The position numbers were made by a program, and so were the translations under genes. 64,000 nucleotides of DNA from Liquidambar formosana (lineage: Eukaryota; Streptophyta; Magnoliopsida; Saxifragales; Altingiaceae). Under the pieces are notes generated by a model. It was not told the DNA's origin and did not search any database. It saw only the letters and a list, made by a program, of their open reading frames with translations. The stretch spans positions 22,720,375-22,784,374 of the forward strand of contig CM077827.1 in the NCBI GenBank assembly GCA_039720395.1, written 5' to 3'. Positions 34,901 to 45,551 of the stretch are shown piece after piece. Within the stretch, counting starts at the first letter, position 1. The number at the start of each line of letters is the position of its first letter.

Positions 34901-37900
34901 TTAAATCATTATAAATAGTTAAAAGTGTAACAATCAATTGTGGAATCCTAGGAACATGAACTCCAAATTCCCTACCACAATACATTATTTGGGCAAAATA
35001 TCTCTTATATAATGCTCTATGATCTATTTTTAACAAATTAATTTCTGTAATTTCCGAGTGTGGAAGTACATAGTTCTCTGTATCGCTTCACAAAGAATAA
35101 ATGTATAAACCTGACCAACATAATTAGAAAATAAAATAATGAGGGTTCATTATGCCACATGTTGATTAATGAATTTTGTATATACATAAAAGGTAACATC
35201 ATCAGAAAAGGAAATAACAAAAAACAAAAGGGGGGATCCCAAATAAACAAGAGGTATAGAGAGCACAACTTGAAACCCATCAAAAGGAAGACAATAAAAC
35301 CACATTTTAAAATGTATAAACCCGCATATTCTCCAGATCCTAAAGCTCACAGATATTAGGAACCCAACAGGAAAGATATATTAACGGGGACACTGGGAAC
35401 TCGAATTTCTCAATAGTCAACCTATAATGTTCCTTCCAAGTGCAGTGAATAACACCAAGAGAAGCTGCTTTCTAAACCCAAAACACAGCAGCCCAGAATA
35501 TATTTTCACCACCAAGTCACCAACCAGCAAAAAGGCAGGCCAAAAAAATCAGAAGACCGGAAAAAAACCCAATGAGACACAAAAAAGGACAAATTTAATT
35601 CAAGGAATCTTCCAGTCCTCAGATATGATCCTTCAATCCTCTTCTAAACATTGCCTATCAATACAATCTAAAAATATGCTCAACAACCCAGCCCTCACTC
35701 CTTCCAATCGTTGGGATATTCCAACTCCAATAGCAGAGATAAGACTGAAACATTCACCCTCTACCCACTTGCTTCAAAAATAAGACCAATCCACATAATA
35801 AGATTGTAATTGTAAGTCATCGAACTTGAACTATAACACAATATAAGCTTCCTTCAAATACGTGGTCATGTCTAGTCCAATTAATCAATAACATTTAACA
35901 GAAGTACAAAACCATAAAAAACTTAAATCTGGATGCGGCAAAGAATCAACCCAAACTCTGTTCTTAAAATGGATTCAGCCCATAACAAGGCAAAATGATG
36001 TCAAAGTAGTATGCTATAACAACTTTCACCAAAAACTTAAGGTTGAACTTGTAGGTCAATTCCTTGGTAGATTGTGCCTCCACCATCATGTCTAACATTC
36101 AATCGAACACATACTTAAAATATCAACATCTACAATTCCATATTTAAACTATTTAAAATAGGTGACAAAAATGTTGATGCCTATCAAATAATCAAAAGTT
36201 TTTCAACTGAAGTGCAAGATTCTACATTCTTTCTTACTAACTTTGTAGCTATACAGACCATCTCAATCAACTTATCCCCTACTTTATCAAATGACCGCTA
36301 CTGGATTTTAAAGCTCACCTTCTTATCTTTTCTAGTCTCGCTTATCATATTTCAACATCCTAATTTTAAAAATGTTTTCAATTGTCGAACTTACTGCTCC
36401 ATTAAGCAACATTTTGTTTCCTAATGTCTTATTGAACTGAAAAAGTTCATCCAATTAGACTTAAAATAACTGGCTACCAAATAAAACACATCTGAAACTT
36501 GACCATTTAGACCTTTCTGCATATCAACTGAAGTAACAGAAAAAATCCTTGTGACCATATATCTTAACTATCAAGCCATTTATAAACGAAAGCTAACTAA
36601 ATTAGCATTACATACAAAAAAGTGTTGGTACTACCTTCAAAACCCTTCTATACAGTTTTCTTGTGATGCACGTGTACTGTAATTCATACCTAGAAACTTT
36701 CATAATATCCTGCATAATATTTCACAAATGTAAATGTAGGCTGCTTGTGCTTAAAACATTATCTATTCATCTAATTTTTTAGTTACATGTTAACAAGAGG
36801 GAAATTAATACTCAGCATAAAGGAAAAATCAATACAGAAAACGATAAATGCAATCTGGTCAAAGATAAACATAGAAGCCACATGCCCCGGTATGAAGCGA
36901 AGGTTATGTTGGGCCAAACACCAATCAGCAACTAAATAAGAAAAATAAACTACTACCTACATAATTAGATTGAACTCTGCTCTGCATCTAGATTAAACAT
37001 TAGGATACTGAATCATAATTTCCTGCAGCAGGCATTTGTCAATGATAAAATCAAGTGGTAACTCAAACATTGCTGTCAAACTCTTCTTGTGATCTCCGCC
37101 ATTATTATTGACAGTGCTACCAGAACTACCGAGCAAACTCTCCCAACCACTCCCACCAGAAACATCCGCTAAAGTGACATCTCGGTTCTGATGCTTTGAG
37201 TCCAAAGGTGAAACATAAAATAATTTGGACTTATCAGATGATGCGTCATCTCCATCACAGACTTGTTTATCAAAGGAATTGTTCACAAAACTTGTAGCAG
37301 AAGCACCAGACTCTGTGAAAAGTGGAGGCTCAGCTCCAAATCCATGTCTAGAGCTGGCAGCTAGCTTTTCCACACGTACCTTAAACAAATCTTCCACAGA
37401 TGAAAAGTCAAAGCATGATAAGAGTTCTCTATGGTCTGTGCTGCATCTGTCTCCAGGCTTGCTCATCAGGTCAAAGAAAGCATTTTTTGTTAACATTGGA
37501 TTCATGCTGAGAAAATTGCGCTGGTATTTAAGCTTCCATGATTGCAAAGTAAATGCATTCGATGAAACGAAAGTTCCATTTTCAAATTGATCCTTCTCAA
37601 TAACTTCCTCGGTTAATGAATCTGTAGTAGCAAACATTTTGCTGGAATATGAAATTCCTTGATTCAAGACTCCCATATTTCTATTTCTCAAATTCAGGCC
37701 ATGTTCTGATGGATGTAATCCTGTATCATCTCTATATTCTGTATCAACATGAAAAGGATTTTTCAAAAGGCTGCCAATTTGCAAGCCTATATTAGTATGA
37801 TTATTTGCTTGTTGGGGTGCAGGCATCCATGACCAATTTGGCTCTCTTGACTCCAGGGGCACAAAAATGTTACTCAGATTTGTTCCGTCATGATTAGGAT

Positions 37901-40900
37901 GCACAAAATGTCCAAGAGGATCTGTCCTTCCATAAATTTCATGCGAAATTTCCACAGGGTGTGATTCTACACTTTGAGAAGGCTTTTGCAATGAATTACT
38001 GTTGGGAATACTTGAGGAGAAGCATAAAGCAGACAAATACTTTTGTTCTAGCCCAACCAAACTATTTGGAAGCTCAAGAGGCTGCTCAGACTTAATTTGC
38101 TCTTCGGAGCTATTTACAGATGAACATTCAGACGATTCCAGTAGATCCACCACATAAGAGAACTCATCAGTTGTGCTAGAGGCCTCATAATCCACAGTAC
38201 CCATTGCCCTAAGAATCAGACAACTCTTAATCAAAGTAAAATCAACATCTGAAGGGAAAAATGCAAGGTTTGAAAAGATGTAAAATCAGCCAGAAGAAGT
38301 GAGGTAAAGAAATAAATATATGTAAATGATTTTTTGTGTTATTGTAAGCCTCTTCAAATGTTCACAAAATTGGGTAGGGTTACACACACACAGACATACA
38401 TATAATAAAAATAAAAATAAAAATAAAAACACACCCACACACACAGCGTTAGCTTACACATTTGAATCCCCTATGTCAGCAGAAGGAGAAACGAAGGCGC
38501 CATCTGATGTAAATGAAACCGGGATGTTTGGACTCCCAACAAAGATAGGTACAGTGCCATGCAGAATCACCTGAAAAAGAAATACTCATGCAAGAGAAAA
38601 GACAGCAACTAAGAAATCAGACAATGGCCCTGCAACAGAAATGACCTCAAAGCAAGTCCACATCATACCTATTAACCATGAAACAAAGTTTTCCCCTCAT
38701 TCTCCCAACCTTACAACTAACAAGATTGCAATTAAAACATGTCAACTCCCAACAATAACTTATAAGGTTGAGACAAGAAAGAGAAACTATTCAAATTTTG
38801 AAGTTTTTTGTTTCTTAGAACTATTTGTAATAGCATCTAGAATCCACATATTAACTTAATACTAGTTTAGGGCATGTGCAAGTTTATTTGTATGTATTGT
38901 ATATATATACATATGTATGCATGTAAGCATGCATGCATGTTTATATTAATGTGTATTTATGTTCATATATATGCAGGCATCTATCCATGTATGCACATAC
39001 AATTTTATGTATGCATGCATGCAAGAATAAGAAAATATGTATGCATGTATACTGTGTGTATGTATGTAAATATGTATGCATGTATGTATGTGTGTTTTAA
39101 ATTGTGGGTAGGTAGGTAGGTAGGTATATATGGATGTAGGAATGTGTTGACGTATGCATGCATATATAGACAGTTTAAGGTATAATGGATCTGAATAATG
39201 TAATTCTGCAATTTCAAAGAATATGAAGCATGATAAATGCATTGAATATATAGAAGAAATATTCTTGCTTCTATCAAATGTATTGGATTATATGACGAAG
39301 AAACATAATAACCATTGAAAGACCATGGACTCTTACAATCCAATTACCTGTTGATATCTGATTTCTAGTTTGGTCAAAATATGTTCGAGTTTTTCCTGCT
39401 TTCTTTTGTAAAAATTGCTCCTTGCAATAACCATGGCTTCTATTTTTCCCTTGTTGAAAGTCAGTGGAGATGCATAAGACGGATGATCACTTGAAAAATC
39501 ATGCCAGCAAGGAAGGATGTCCTCATGAGTATTGTCTCCAGCAGCAGAATAGCACAATTCAAGCAATTTTATTAATACTTGAAGCTGTTGGCCAGCTCTG
39601 AAAAGGGGAATTGAGAAGTTTTTCAGGAAACTAGGAACAGCGACTCCATCCCGATCCTGAGGTAGGTTCCAAATTGTAAAATTCAACCATAGAGGGAATA
39701 CAAACACTCTGTTTGGTTCCCTGAAAGAAAGGAAAAATGTTTACAAATGAAATCTTTGTTACACATTTCAACTCTTTTCCTCCTTTTTCAGGGAACCATA
39801 TGGAGCATAAAGAAATGCATAAAAAAGGGTCTAGATCCAAAGCTTCTAATTAAAAAAATAACATTACCCTAATAGTAGCCAGCTGGAAGTTGGTAGAGAT
39901 GGCAGCTTTACCATGGGAATAAGCTGGTTGATTGTCGACATATTCTACTATAAACTCCTTATAAGGATCACTAATCTTGGCTTCATAAATCCATGATCTG
40001 ATAAGTCTACAATATGGTTCACATGACCGTAGAAAAAGAAACTTGAGGAGAGCACGGTGTATAGGATCAGCAACCTACAAGAGGAATTATGGTACAAATA
40101 CTCATTTGTGGAACCACATAAATGGCATGTGAAGGAACAAACATTGTTAAAGAAGTATAAAATCTAAAATTGGCAAGCAGTCAAGACACAAGTTCCAAGT
40201 ACATAAAGATAGACATAGATTGTTCAATCAGCAGAGGGTGGTGAACAATAACCTCTAAGGTCATAAAAGAGGATACTTGCCATAATACACACAACAGGTT
40301 TCCCTTGAGGGATATAAGCACAATTTTACAGTGTTTGTCAAGTTGTCATATTGGTTCATGTAGTAACCTAATATTTCTGCTATCTCATAGGAAGTTCAAC
40401 AATTTACCAAACCTCCAACTTGGATATAGAACTAAAAAAGGTGGACATGGAACAAGCAAAAACTCAACATTGGATAAGAAAATGAGCATATGGACAGATT
40501 ATAATATGAAAGACAGTAAGATAAGTGAAATTCACTTGAAAGATACATTGTCTTATGCATCAAAAAAAAAAAAAAAAAATTGGGAACAATTTTAAACTAG
40601 GCTGACCTGTAGCTGTGTATACAAATAAGTGAGAAGATCCCCTCCCCTAGGGAAGTTACAAAACTCCAAGGTTGCTTTTGCAATTATATCTTCAAAGGAA
40701 GATACTGAATAGCAAAGAGCTAAATTATGTAGGTTGCAAATATGTCCAAGGGCTTGAATATGAGTTCTTAATTCCTTTGTGTGGAGATATACCTCCAATA
40801 GTGTAACTTCAGAATGTACTACACTTGTGAGACACCCTGCACCAGAGGATGCATGCAAAGACACATCAATACCCTTTGACGAACGCCTCAAACCCACCGA

Positions 40901-41416
40901 TGCATACAATGTATCCAGCGCACATATGTAACCTTCTAAAACCTTTCCCACAGCTACAGAGAATGCCTGATTAACAAGACTATATGGAGGGCGCTCTCCC
41001 ACTTCACTGCCCCGATTATCTTTATTTTCTGATGATTCTGAATTCACTTCTCTATTCCCCTTTTCATCCAAATTCACATTCGTAAAATGATCTACGAATT
41101 TATAAAGAAGAAAAACTGAAGAACCTGAGCACCCTATGGATTTGAGTATCTTTCCCAAAGCATGAGTGCTTGAAGACCGAGTCCAAAGACTTGGAATTTG
41201 ATGGAAGGTTCTATCTGCGGGATCAGAACAAAATGCTGCAGAGAGCTTTTCGATACTAACAAGAGATGACTGTACACCTTGCAGTCCATTCATTGCCAAC
41301 CTCACCATACTTGCCTCCTGCCACAAAATGGCTTGAATTTGTAATTCATGATAAGGAAGTAGAGAACTTCCGCTCAAAACAGAATCGATAACTTTGAGTG
41401 ATCACTTTGATTCCAC

Positions 41417-41447
<31 letters not shown>

Positions 41448-42256
41448 CAAGATTTTAACAAAGTAATGATTAGTTTTTTTATAAAAGGAAATACCTTTCT
41501 CGGCCTTTTGGCTAAGATCGAATGTAGAATTTTTTGTAAAAGGAAGAAAGCAAATAGAAATATACGAGGATTGAAAATGGACAATAATGACACCAAAAAT
41601 TAATAGAATTTCGAAACAGTTATACTGCTAACATCATCTGTTTGGTGCTGAAGAAATGGAGCAGCGAATGAAAAAATAAAATCTGAAATCATATGTTTTC
41701 TACCATTTTCGTTTCGAAGCTCTATTAGACAATCTTGGTTACATTAGGCTCTGTTGAGTGGAGTATTGTTTTCTTCTTTTTTTTCTTTTTTTTCTTTTTT
41801 TTTTTTGAAGAGTGGAGTATTGTTTTCTTTATTCTTAAACATTATAAAAATTTACAATCAAAATTTCAATTCCTTTTCTTTTTCTCACATTTTCTCTGGA
41901 AATAAACAGGGTTCAACAAATAGGAACTTGTAGAGAATTTCAATAAAAACAGAAATAACTAGATAACTACGTCCTTGAAATTATATTAATTACGTCATGA
42001 AACACAAAATTGACAAAAATTTTCAATCCGCAATTCATATTTCATGAACATTTCTAAGTTATATCAAATGATCTATACTTACAGAGACAGTGGAGGTATC
42101 ATAGAGAGGTTGAGACGAAGAAGAGTTGGAGCACAATAATTCAGATTGACAAACTCCGCTTTCAGAAGCGATCCATTCCCAAGGTTTGGGAGGAAGCCAT
42201 GGATCTTCAAGCTTGAGGTTCTGAAGCAACGATGCAAAGTCCATATCAACCGCCAT
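14548..42256 (-). CDS. GCP6: Gamma-tubulin complex component 6 (GCP6), 14 exons
   Basis: Exons (plus coordinates, 5' to 3' of the gene): 42083-42256, 40607-41317, 39868-40074, 39348-39656, 38458-38570, 37009-38208, 30886-31027, 30577-30736, 30261-30424, 29575-29657, 28667-28766, 17686-17747, 16118-16277, 14548-14724. All introns are GT-AG and all phases close, giving 1253 codons plus stop, close to the length I recall for Arabidopsis GCP6 (about 1200). Residues 1-58 hold the N-terminal FASLLQNLKLEDPWLPP motif. Residues about 60-470 are the GRIP1/Spc97-Spc98 N-terminal half, with STHALGKILKSIGCSGS and KFLFLRSCEPYC. Residues about 505-905, nearly all exon 6, are a divergent linker typical of GCP6. 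Residues about 905-1253 form the C-terminal gamma-tubulin-binding half, with LLALRRYHFMEVADW, FDFLGLGYRVDWP and GEFGLSRFWG. GCP6 is a gamma-tubulin ring complex scaffold for microtubule nucleation. No frameshift or stop is seen, so it looks functional. Introns 6 and 11 are transposon-filled. Confidence 0.95.
15418..16410. repeat. Homopolymer tracts in GCP6 intron 13 and intron 12
   Basis: A run of about 30 C near 15421-15450 sits in intron 13, and a G-rich run near 16386-16410 lies just inside intron 12. They bracket exon 13 (16118-16277). They make polyproline-type and glycine-type spurious open frames and could be assembly-sensitive. Confidence 0.7.
17882..18399. mobile_element. hAT-type MITE, 518 bp, in GCP6 intron 11
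   Basis: The 8-bp target duplication CATAGAAG is present at 17874-17881 and 18400-18407. The terminal inverted repeats are CATAGTTATTAAACCC on the left and CAGTGTTATTAAACCC on the right read inward. The sub-terminal DNA is rich in ACCGGT and GGGTCACTGG motifs. An 8-bp duplication with CA-starting termini is the hAT signature. There is no coding capacity. Confidence 0.85.
19110..19590 (-). pseudogene. LINE (non-LTR retrotransposon) 3' fragment
   Basis: The minus-strand translation of 19535-19242 reads like the C-terminal tail of plant L1-type ORF2: FGAQWVLASSTHDLFSGW, then TFWEMVSHALSRCVWKERN, then SRTF. The segment ends at a T run on the plus strand (about 19110-19120), matching a minus-strand poly-A tail. 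It is a 5'-truncated relic in GCP6 intron 11. No target duplication was identified. Confidence 0.7.
20204..20528 (-). repeat. 3' LTR of the PDS5-carrying retroelement
   Basis: Direct repeat of 23565-23889. The minus-strand open frame that begins in the PDS5 region runs into this LTR and stops at 20462. A TATATATAGG stretch near 20352-20362 may be the TATA region of the LTR. Confidence 0.9.
21110..21895 (-). pseudogene. Captured processed fragment of PDS5 (cohesin cofactor)
   Basis: The minus strand encodes the N-terminal part of a plant PDS5 homologue. In order: FEQLFEKRLMDMGK, a VGELLRLL segment, SQSMQDALLPAM, VSVASCICEM, FQLIVSTF, LDLECDALVIEMFQHFL, MEAIMTMDLEESDDISKELL and LMEAVQSLGF. It reads through without introns over about 250 residues, so the source was a spliced transcript. 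At least two frameshifts (near 21800 and near 21405) break it. PDS5 regulates sister-chromatid cohesion. From about 21110 to 20462 the frame continues into an acidic sequence I do not recognise, making a chimeric 316-codon ORF. It sits between the LTRs in the same orientation as the retroelement. Confidence 0.8.
22331..23549. other. 5' internal region of the PDS5-carrying retroelement
   Basis: GC-richer DNA lies between the primer site and the PDS5 segment. The minus frame 22465-22800 and plus frames 23019-23425 have no recognisable domain. A run of about 40 T lies at 23304-23340. It may include further captured sequence, but nothing identifiable. Confidence 0.4.
23550..23561 (-). other. Primer binding site (tRNA-iMet) of the PDS5-carrying element
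   Basis: The minus strand reads TGGTATCAGAGC, complementary to the 3' end of initiator-methionine tRNA, three bases inside the end of LTR 23565-23889. This fixes the right-hand LTR as the 5' LTR and the transcription direction as minus. Confidence 0.88.
23565..23889 (-). repeat. 5' LTR of the PDS5-carrying retroelement
   Basis: This is 325 bp and matches 20204-20528 with about 13 substitutions and no visible length change. It is followed on the right by the ATATG target duplication (23890-23894). Confidence 0.9.
25919..25969. repeat. AT dinucleotide microsatellite
   Basis: About 50 bp of uninterrupted alternating AT lie inside the nested hAT-type element. Confidence 0.9.
26605..26895. repeat. 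GC-rich imperfect minisatellite
   Basis: About five degenerate units built from GCTGCCTCATGCCCC, CGCCGGCGGTGGTC and GAAGCTTTGAACGCC, of variable length (about 50-75 bp), lie within an AT-rich setting. No continuous reading frame is conserved across units. Confidence 0.6.
27184..27335. repeat. 77-bp tandem duplication inside the hAT-type element
   Basis: Copies at 27184-27260 and 27261-27335 share TCTCTAAATTTCAGATCTGA and GGTGCACTGCAAAT with a few substitutions. The minus frame spanning them repeats itself accordingly and is not a gene. Confidence 0.85.
27997..28326 (+). other. Unrecognised open frame in the core of the outer TIR element
   Basis: It has 109 codons, with a basic N-terminal half and a helical-looking segment (EVLTLKDQMARLSHANHIIL) in the middle. 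The composition is less AT-rich than the surroundings and the helix looks protein-like. No family is recognised, and upstream sequence (27880-27995) also lacks stops in another frame. It could be a captured host-gene fragment (Pack-type element) or chance. Confidence 0.3.
31787..31900. other. Retroelement-like fragment in GCP6 intron 6
   Basis: The stretch contains GAAGGCCCAATTACGAG, then GGGAGATGTGGGACTTCCCA and AACACTCCCCCTCACGCAAC, a phrase typical of the ends of dispersed plant retroelement repeats. No partner repeat or target duplication was found in the window, so it is listed as a fragment only. Confidence 0.4.
32405..32612. mobile_element. Tourist-like MITE, 208 bp, in GCP6 intron 6
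   Basis: TTA flanks both ends (32402-32404 and 32613-32615). The termini are inverted, GGGCACACGTTAAGA and GGGCACATGTTAAGA read inward. The interior repeats TTTTCTATGCATTTTC-type phrases. Just outside the right end, CACACGTTAAGA appears once more, hinting at a second truncated copy. Confidence 0.75.
33465..34620 (-). pseudogene. LINE ORF2 relic in GCP6 intron 6
   Basis: Minus-strand frames give motifs from the 3' half of plant L1-type ORF2: MRNFLWEG, KKDHLGKWEVVSRPK, RLALGNILESNVALTGKW (34400-34200), GDRVHFWEDHW (about 34025-33993) and the zf-RVT block WKASMPCKVKVSAW, CPQWCITC, ESIDHLFLHC (33676-33476). Several frameshifts and stops separate them. It is an old insertion in the same orientation as GCP6. 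Confidence 0.8.
38870..39180. repeat. TATG/CATG simple repeats in GCP6 intron 4
   Basis: Degenerate ATGTATGC/ATGCATGC tetranucleotide repeats run about 300 bp, followed by GTAG repeats near 39108-39125. The Tyr/Met/Cys/His-rich frames on both strands are by-products. Confidence 0.85.
41491..41529 (+). pseudogene. U2 snRNA 5'-end pseudogene with flanking direct repeats
   Basis: The first 29 bases match the conserved 5' end of U2 snRNA exactly (ATACCTTTCTCGGCCTTTTG then GCTAAGATC); the following GAATGTAGAA matches it only partly before similarity ends. The fragment is bounded by TTTTTTATAAAAGGAA (41475-41490) and TTTTTTGTAAAAGGAA (41530-41545), a 16-bp direct repeat with one mismatch. This is the structure of a 3'-truncated retrotransposed snRNA copy. 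It lies in GCP6 intron 1, antisense to the gene, and lacks the branch-site-recognition region, Sm site and loops, so it cannot be functional. Confidence 0.8.
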
Positions 42257-42520
42257 TGATGGAAATTTTAGACTCTAGGGTTTTTTTCGCTTGCCTTCAG
42301 CACATTAGTATATGCAATGACAGGGAGAGAAACCGGAGGGATTCCAGAGGTATGGAGAGTGCAGAGTCAGTGTTCTTCACGAGTGTTGTCTGGTAATACT
42401 GGAAACCATTAGTCGCCGGTGACTGCTGCTGTTTTGCCTCAGAAGCGTAAACGAAAGGAGTGCTACCTGAGTGTCTTTCTTTTTAACTGCCGACCAAGTC
42501 GATTGAGGTTTTTTACTCAT
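42257..42520 (-). promoter_or_regulatory. Short GCP6 upstream region
   Basis: Only about 260 bp separate the GCP6 start codon from the repeat block that follows. No clear TATA box is seen. The 5' UTR and core promoter of GCP6 presumably lie here or extend into the repeat. This is inferred from position only. Confidence 0.4.
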
Positions 42521-42812
42521 TATTTTCTTGTTTGGTAAGAAGGATGGAAAGGAGGAAGGAGGGAAAGATGGAAGTAATCGACTTCCGATCTCTAGTGCTA
42601 CGTTTGGTAGGGAGGATGGAAAGGAGGAGGAAGGCAAGATAGAAGGAAGGGAATCATTTTTCTTTCTCATGTGTTTGGTTCGATGGTTGGAAAATGAAAG
42701 GAAAGATAATTTCCTTCATTCCTCTGTGTTTGGTATAGAGGAAGGAATAAAAAAAATAGATACTAATTTTACTATTTTGCTCTTCAATATGTAGTAATAA
42801 TAATACATTATA

Positions 42813-44007
42813 GGGATTTTTGGCCAAAACCTCTGAGTATAAGAGTAGTTTAACAATAGGTCTTATAAAAGAAACTGATTAGTGAAAACCTCTTTTACCA
42901 CGATACGGATAAAAATACCTTTATTTTTCATTTTCATCAAATTTACATACCATGCCATTAGACTATTGATGCCGAAAATAAGGGGATTCGACCACCATTA
43001 TACACGGTGAAACACATGCCCTAAAAATTGACATTCCAAGCGGGAAAAGGCACCGGATTCTCGAGAAACCGAACTGGGAGGTTCATTCCATCATTATTGT
43101 GCAGTGATTTGAAGCCTTTTCAGTTCCGATTCAACAGTAATAATGGCGAAAAGGAGTGAGTATATTCGTACCTTTATGACCTCCGACTCAAGAATTGGGT
43201 TTTGATTTTTTAATTGCAATAGTATCACTTTACTGTTTTTTGTATAATTTTTTGAAGCACATAATAGTAAACCAACAGTAAAATGATACTGTTACACAAA
43301 CTAACTACCAACAGTAAAGTGATACTATTGCACAAATTAACTTACTAATAGTAAAGTGATACTGTCGCATAAACAAGTTGGTACAATTTGATACCGTTGC
43401 CATTCAAATACACTAACAACAGTAAAGTGATTCTGTTGATATTTTAACAAAACCACAGCAATGGTAGCCCCCAAAAATCAACAGATCTAAAGTTACAACA
43501 AAAAAAAAAGAAAAAAAAAAGAAGAAGATGACAGCCATGGCAGGGTGATAGTCAGAGAAGGTCGGTCACCGTTAAAGAATAAAATCTTGTTTTTCAAATC
43601 TGGTTTTTTTTTTTTCTTTCCAAATCTGGTTTTTCTTCTTCTTCTTCTTCTTCTTCTTCTTCATCTTCCAAATCTTCACAGCCCCTCCCTCTCTCCCTTT
43701 CCTTCCGCCCTTCTCTCTCTCTCTCTCTCTAGATCTAGTTCTTCTTCTTCTTCTTCACGTATAGCCCCCTTCTCTTTCTCTCTCTCTCTCTCTCTCTCTA
43801 CCTGTCCTTCCCTTCTTCTTCTACTACAAATCTGGTTTAAAACATACCCCAAAATATAAAAGGTTAAAATAGGTATTTTTTTTTAAAAAAAAAACATTTC
43901 CTTTTACTTAAAGAATCTTTTAAAAAAGGGGTTTTAGAGTTAAAAAATCTTATGGTGGGTTTTTTGTTAAAAGCAATCCTTTAATAGGGGTTATTGCTAA
44001 TTTCCCC
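42813..44007 (+). mobile_element. 1.2-kb element, copy A
   Basis: It starts GGGATTTTTGGCCAAAAC and ends GCTAATTTCCCC. The flanking 9-mers TACATTATA (42804-42812) and TAAATTATA (44008-44016) match at 8 of 9 positions. The interior carries repeated AACAGTAAAGTGATACTGTT units (43265-43435) and CTT/CT microsatellites (43630-43800). It is the reverse complement of 44419-45551. A 9-bp duplication suggests a Mutator-like non-autonomous element, though the TIRs are very short. Confidence 0.65.
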
Positions 44008-44418
44008 TAAATTATACTAAGCAAGGGGTAAATGTGTCTTTTAAGACCAATTCTCCTTTTTTCCTCCCCCTTTTCCCTCATTTTTGGGAGAACTACAAAA
44101 GTTAAAAAGGAAGGATTTACCCCTTTCCTCCTCCTTTCATTCCTCCCCCCATTCCCCTCAACCAAACACACACAACTATCCTTATCCCTCCCCTTTTCCT
44201 TCCTCCCCTTTCCTTCCCTCCTCTTTTCCCCCCAACCAAATACAGGGTAGGGGAAAGAAACCTTTTTTCCTTCCTATGTATTTGGTTTGATGGATGGAAA
44301 ATGTAAGGAAAGATAATGTCTTTCATTCCTGTATGTTTGGTATAGAGGAAGGAATGGAAAGAATAGATATTAATTTTATTATTTTGCCCTTAAATTATGT
44401 AGCAGTAATAATAAATTA

Positions 44419-44620
44419 GGGGAAATTAACAATAACCCTTATTTGGGGATTGCTTTTAACAAAAAACCCATCATAAGATTTTTTAACTCCAAAACCCCTT
44501 GTTTAAAAGATTCTTTAAGTAAAAGAAAATGTTTTTTTAAAAAATACTTGTTTTAACCTTTTATATTTTGGGGTATGTTTCAAACCAGATTCGTAGAAGA
44601 AGAAGAAGGGAGGGGCGGGC

Positions 44621-44665
<45 letters not shown>

Positions 44666-44709
44666 GAGAAGGGGCTGTGAAGATCTGGAAGAAGAAGAAA
44701 AACCAAATT

Positions 44710-44743
<34 letters not shown>

Positions 44744-45551
44744 AGAAGAAGAAGAAGAAGGGGTTGTGAAGATCTAGAAGATGAAGAAGAAGAAGAAGGG
44801 GTTGTGAAGATCTAGAAGATGAAGAAGAAGAAGAAGAAAAACCAGGTCTGAAAAAAAAAAAACAAACAAACAAACAAATAAACAAACAAAACTGAAAAAT
44901 GAGATTTTCTTCTCTAATGGCAACCGACCTTCTCTGACTACCACCCCGCCATGGCTGTCATCTTCTTCTTCTTCTTCCTTCCCTTTTTTTTTTTTTTTTT
45001 TGTGTGTCTTTTTTTTAAAACACACAATAGTAAATTGTTACTATTGTTTGTATAATATTTTTCAAAGCACACAATTGTAAACCAATAGTAAAGTGATACT
45101 GTTACACAAACTAATTACCAACAGTAAAGTGATACTATTGGACAAACTAACTTACCAATAGTAAAGTGATACTGTTGCATAAACAAATTGGTACAATTTG
45201 ATACTGTTGCCATTCAAATACACTAACAATAGTAAAATGATTCTATTGCAATGCTTTAAAATAAACAAAAGGTTGTGTTTTACTATCTAACAAATTAGAA
45301 TTATCCATAAACAATATTAACATTTTACCATTTACCTTCTCGTGCAAACACACAAACACACACACACACACAAAAAGAAAAAAAATTGCAGATCTGGAGT
45401 TTGGAGTTGGAAATAAAAAGAAGAAGAAGAAAAAGAAGAATAAGGGTATTTTTGTCCGTATCGTGGTAAAAGGTGTTTTCACTAATCAGTTTTTTTTATA
45501 GGGCCTATTGTTAAACCACTCTTATACTTAGGAGTTTTGGCCAAAAATCTC
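44419..45551 (-). mobile_element. 1.1-kb element, copy B, inverted relative to copy A
   Basis: It is bounded by a perfect 9-bp duplication AATAAATTA (44410-44418 and 45552-45560). Read on the minus strand it parallels copy A: TTTTGGCC end, the CGTGGTAAAAG segment, AGTAAAGTGATACTGTT units (45080-45240), GA/GAA microsatellites (44620-44830) and the TTTCCCC end. Confidence 0.7.

Noticed and set aside
38870..39343. Cys/His/Tyr-rich frames suggesting a small secreted protein
   Set aside because: They arise from ATGTATGC simple repeats within GCP6 intron 4.
39631..39840. Alternative acceptor about 60 bp upstream for GCP6 exon 4
   Set aside because: Using the AG before GGAACCAAACAG leads to a stop within 30 codons in the required phase; the acceptor at 39657 keeps the conserved DRDGVAVPSFLK reading.
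41491..41529. Functional U2 snRNA gene
   Set aside because: Similarity stops after about 39 nt, no upstream sequence element or TATA spacing typical of plant snRNA genes is seen, and flanking direct repeats mark it as a retrocopy.
43545..45025. Long Leu/Ser/Phe-rich open frames on both strands
   Set aside because: They are translations of CTT and CT microsatellites in the duplicated repeat block.
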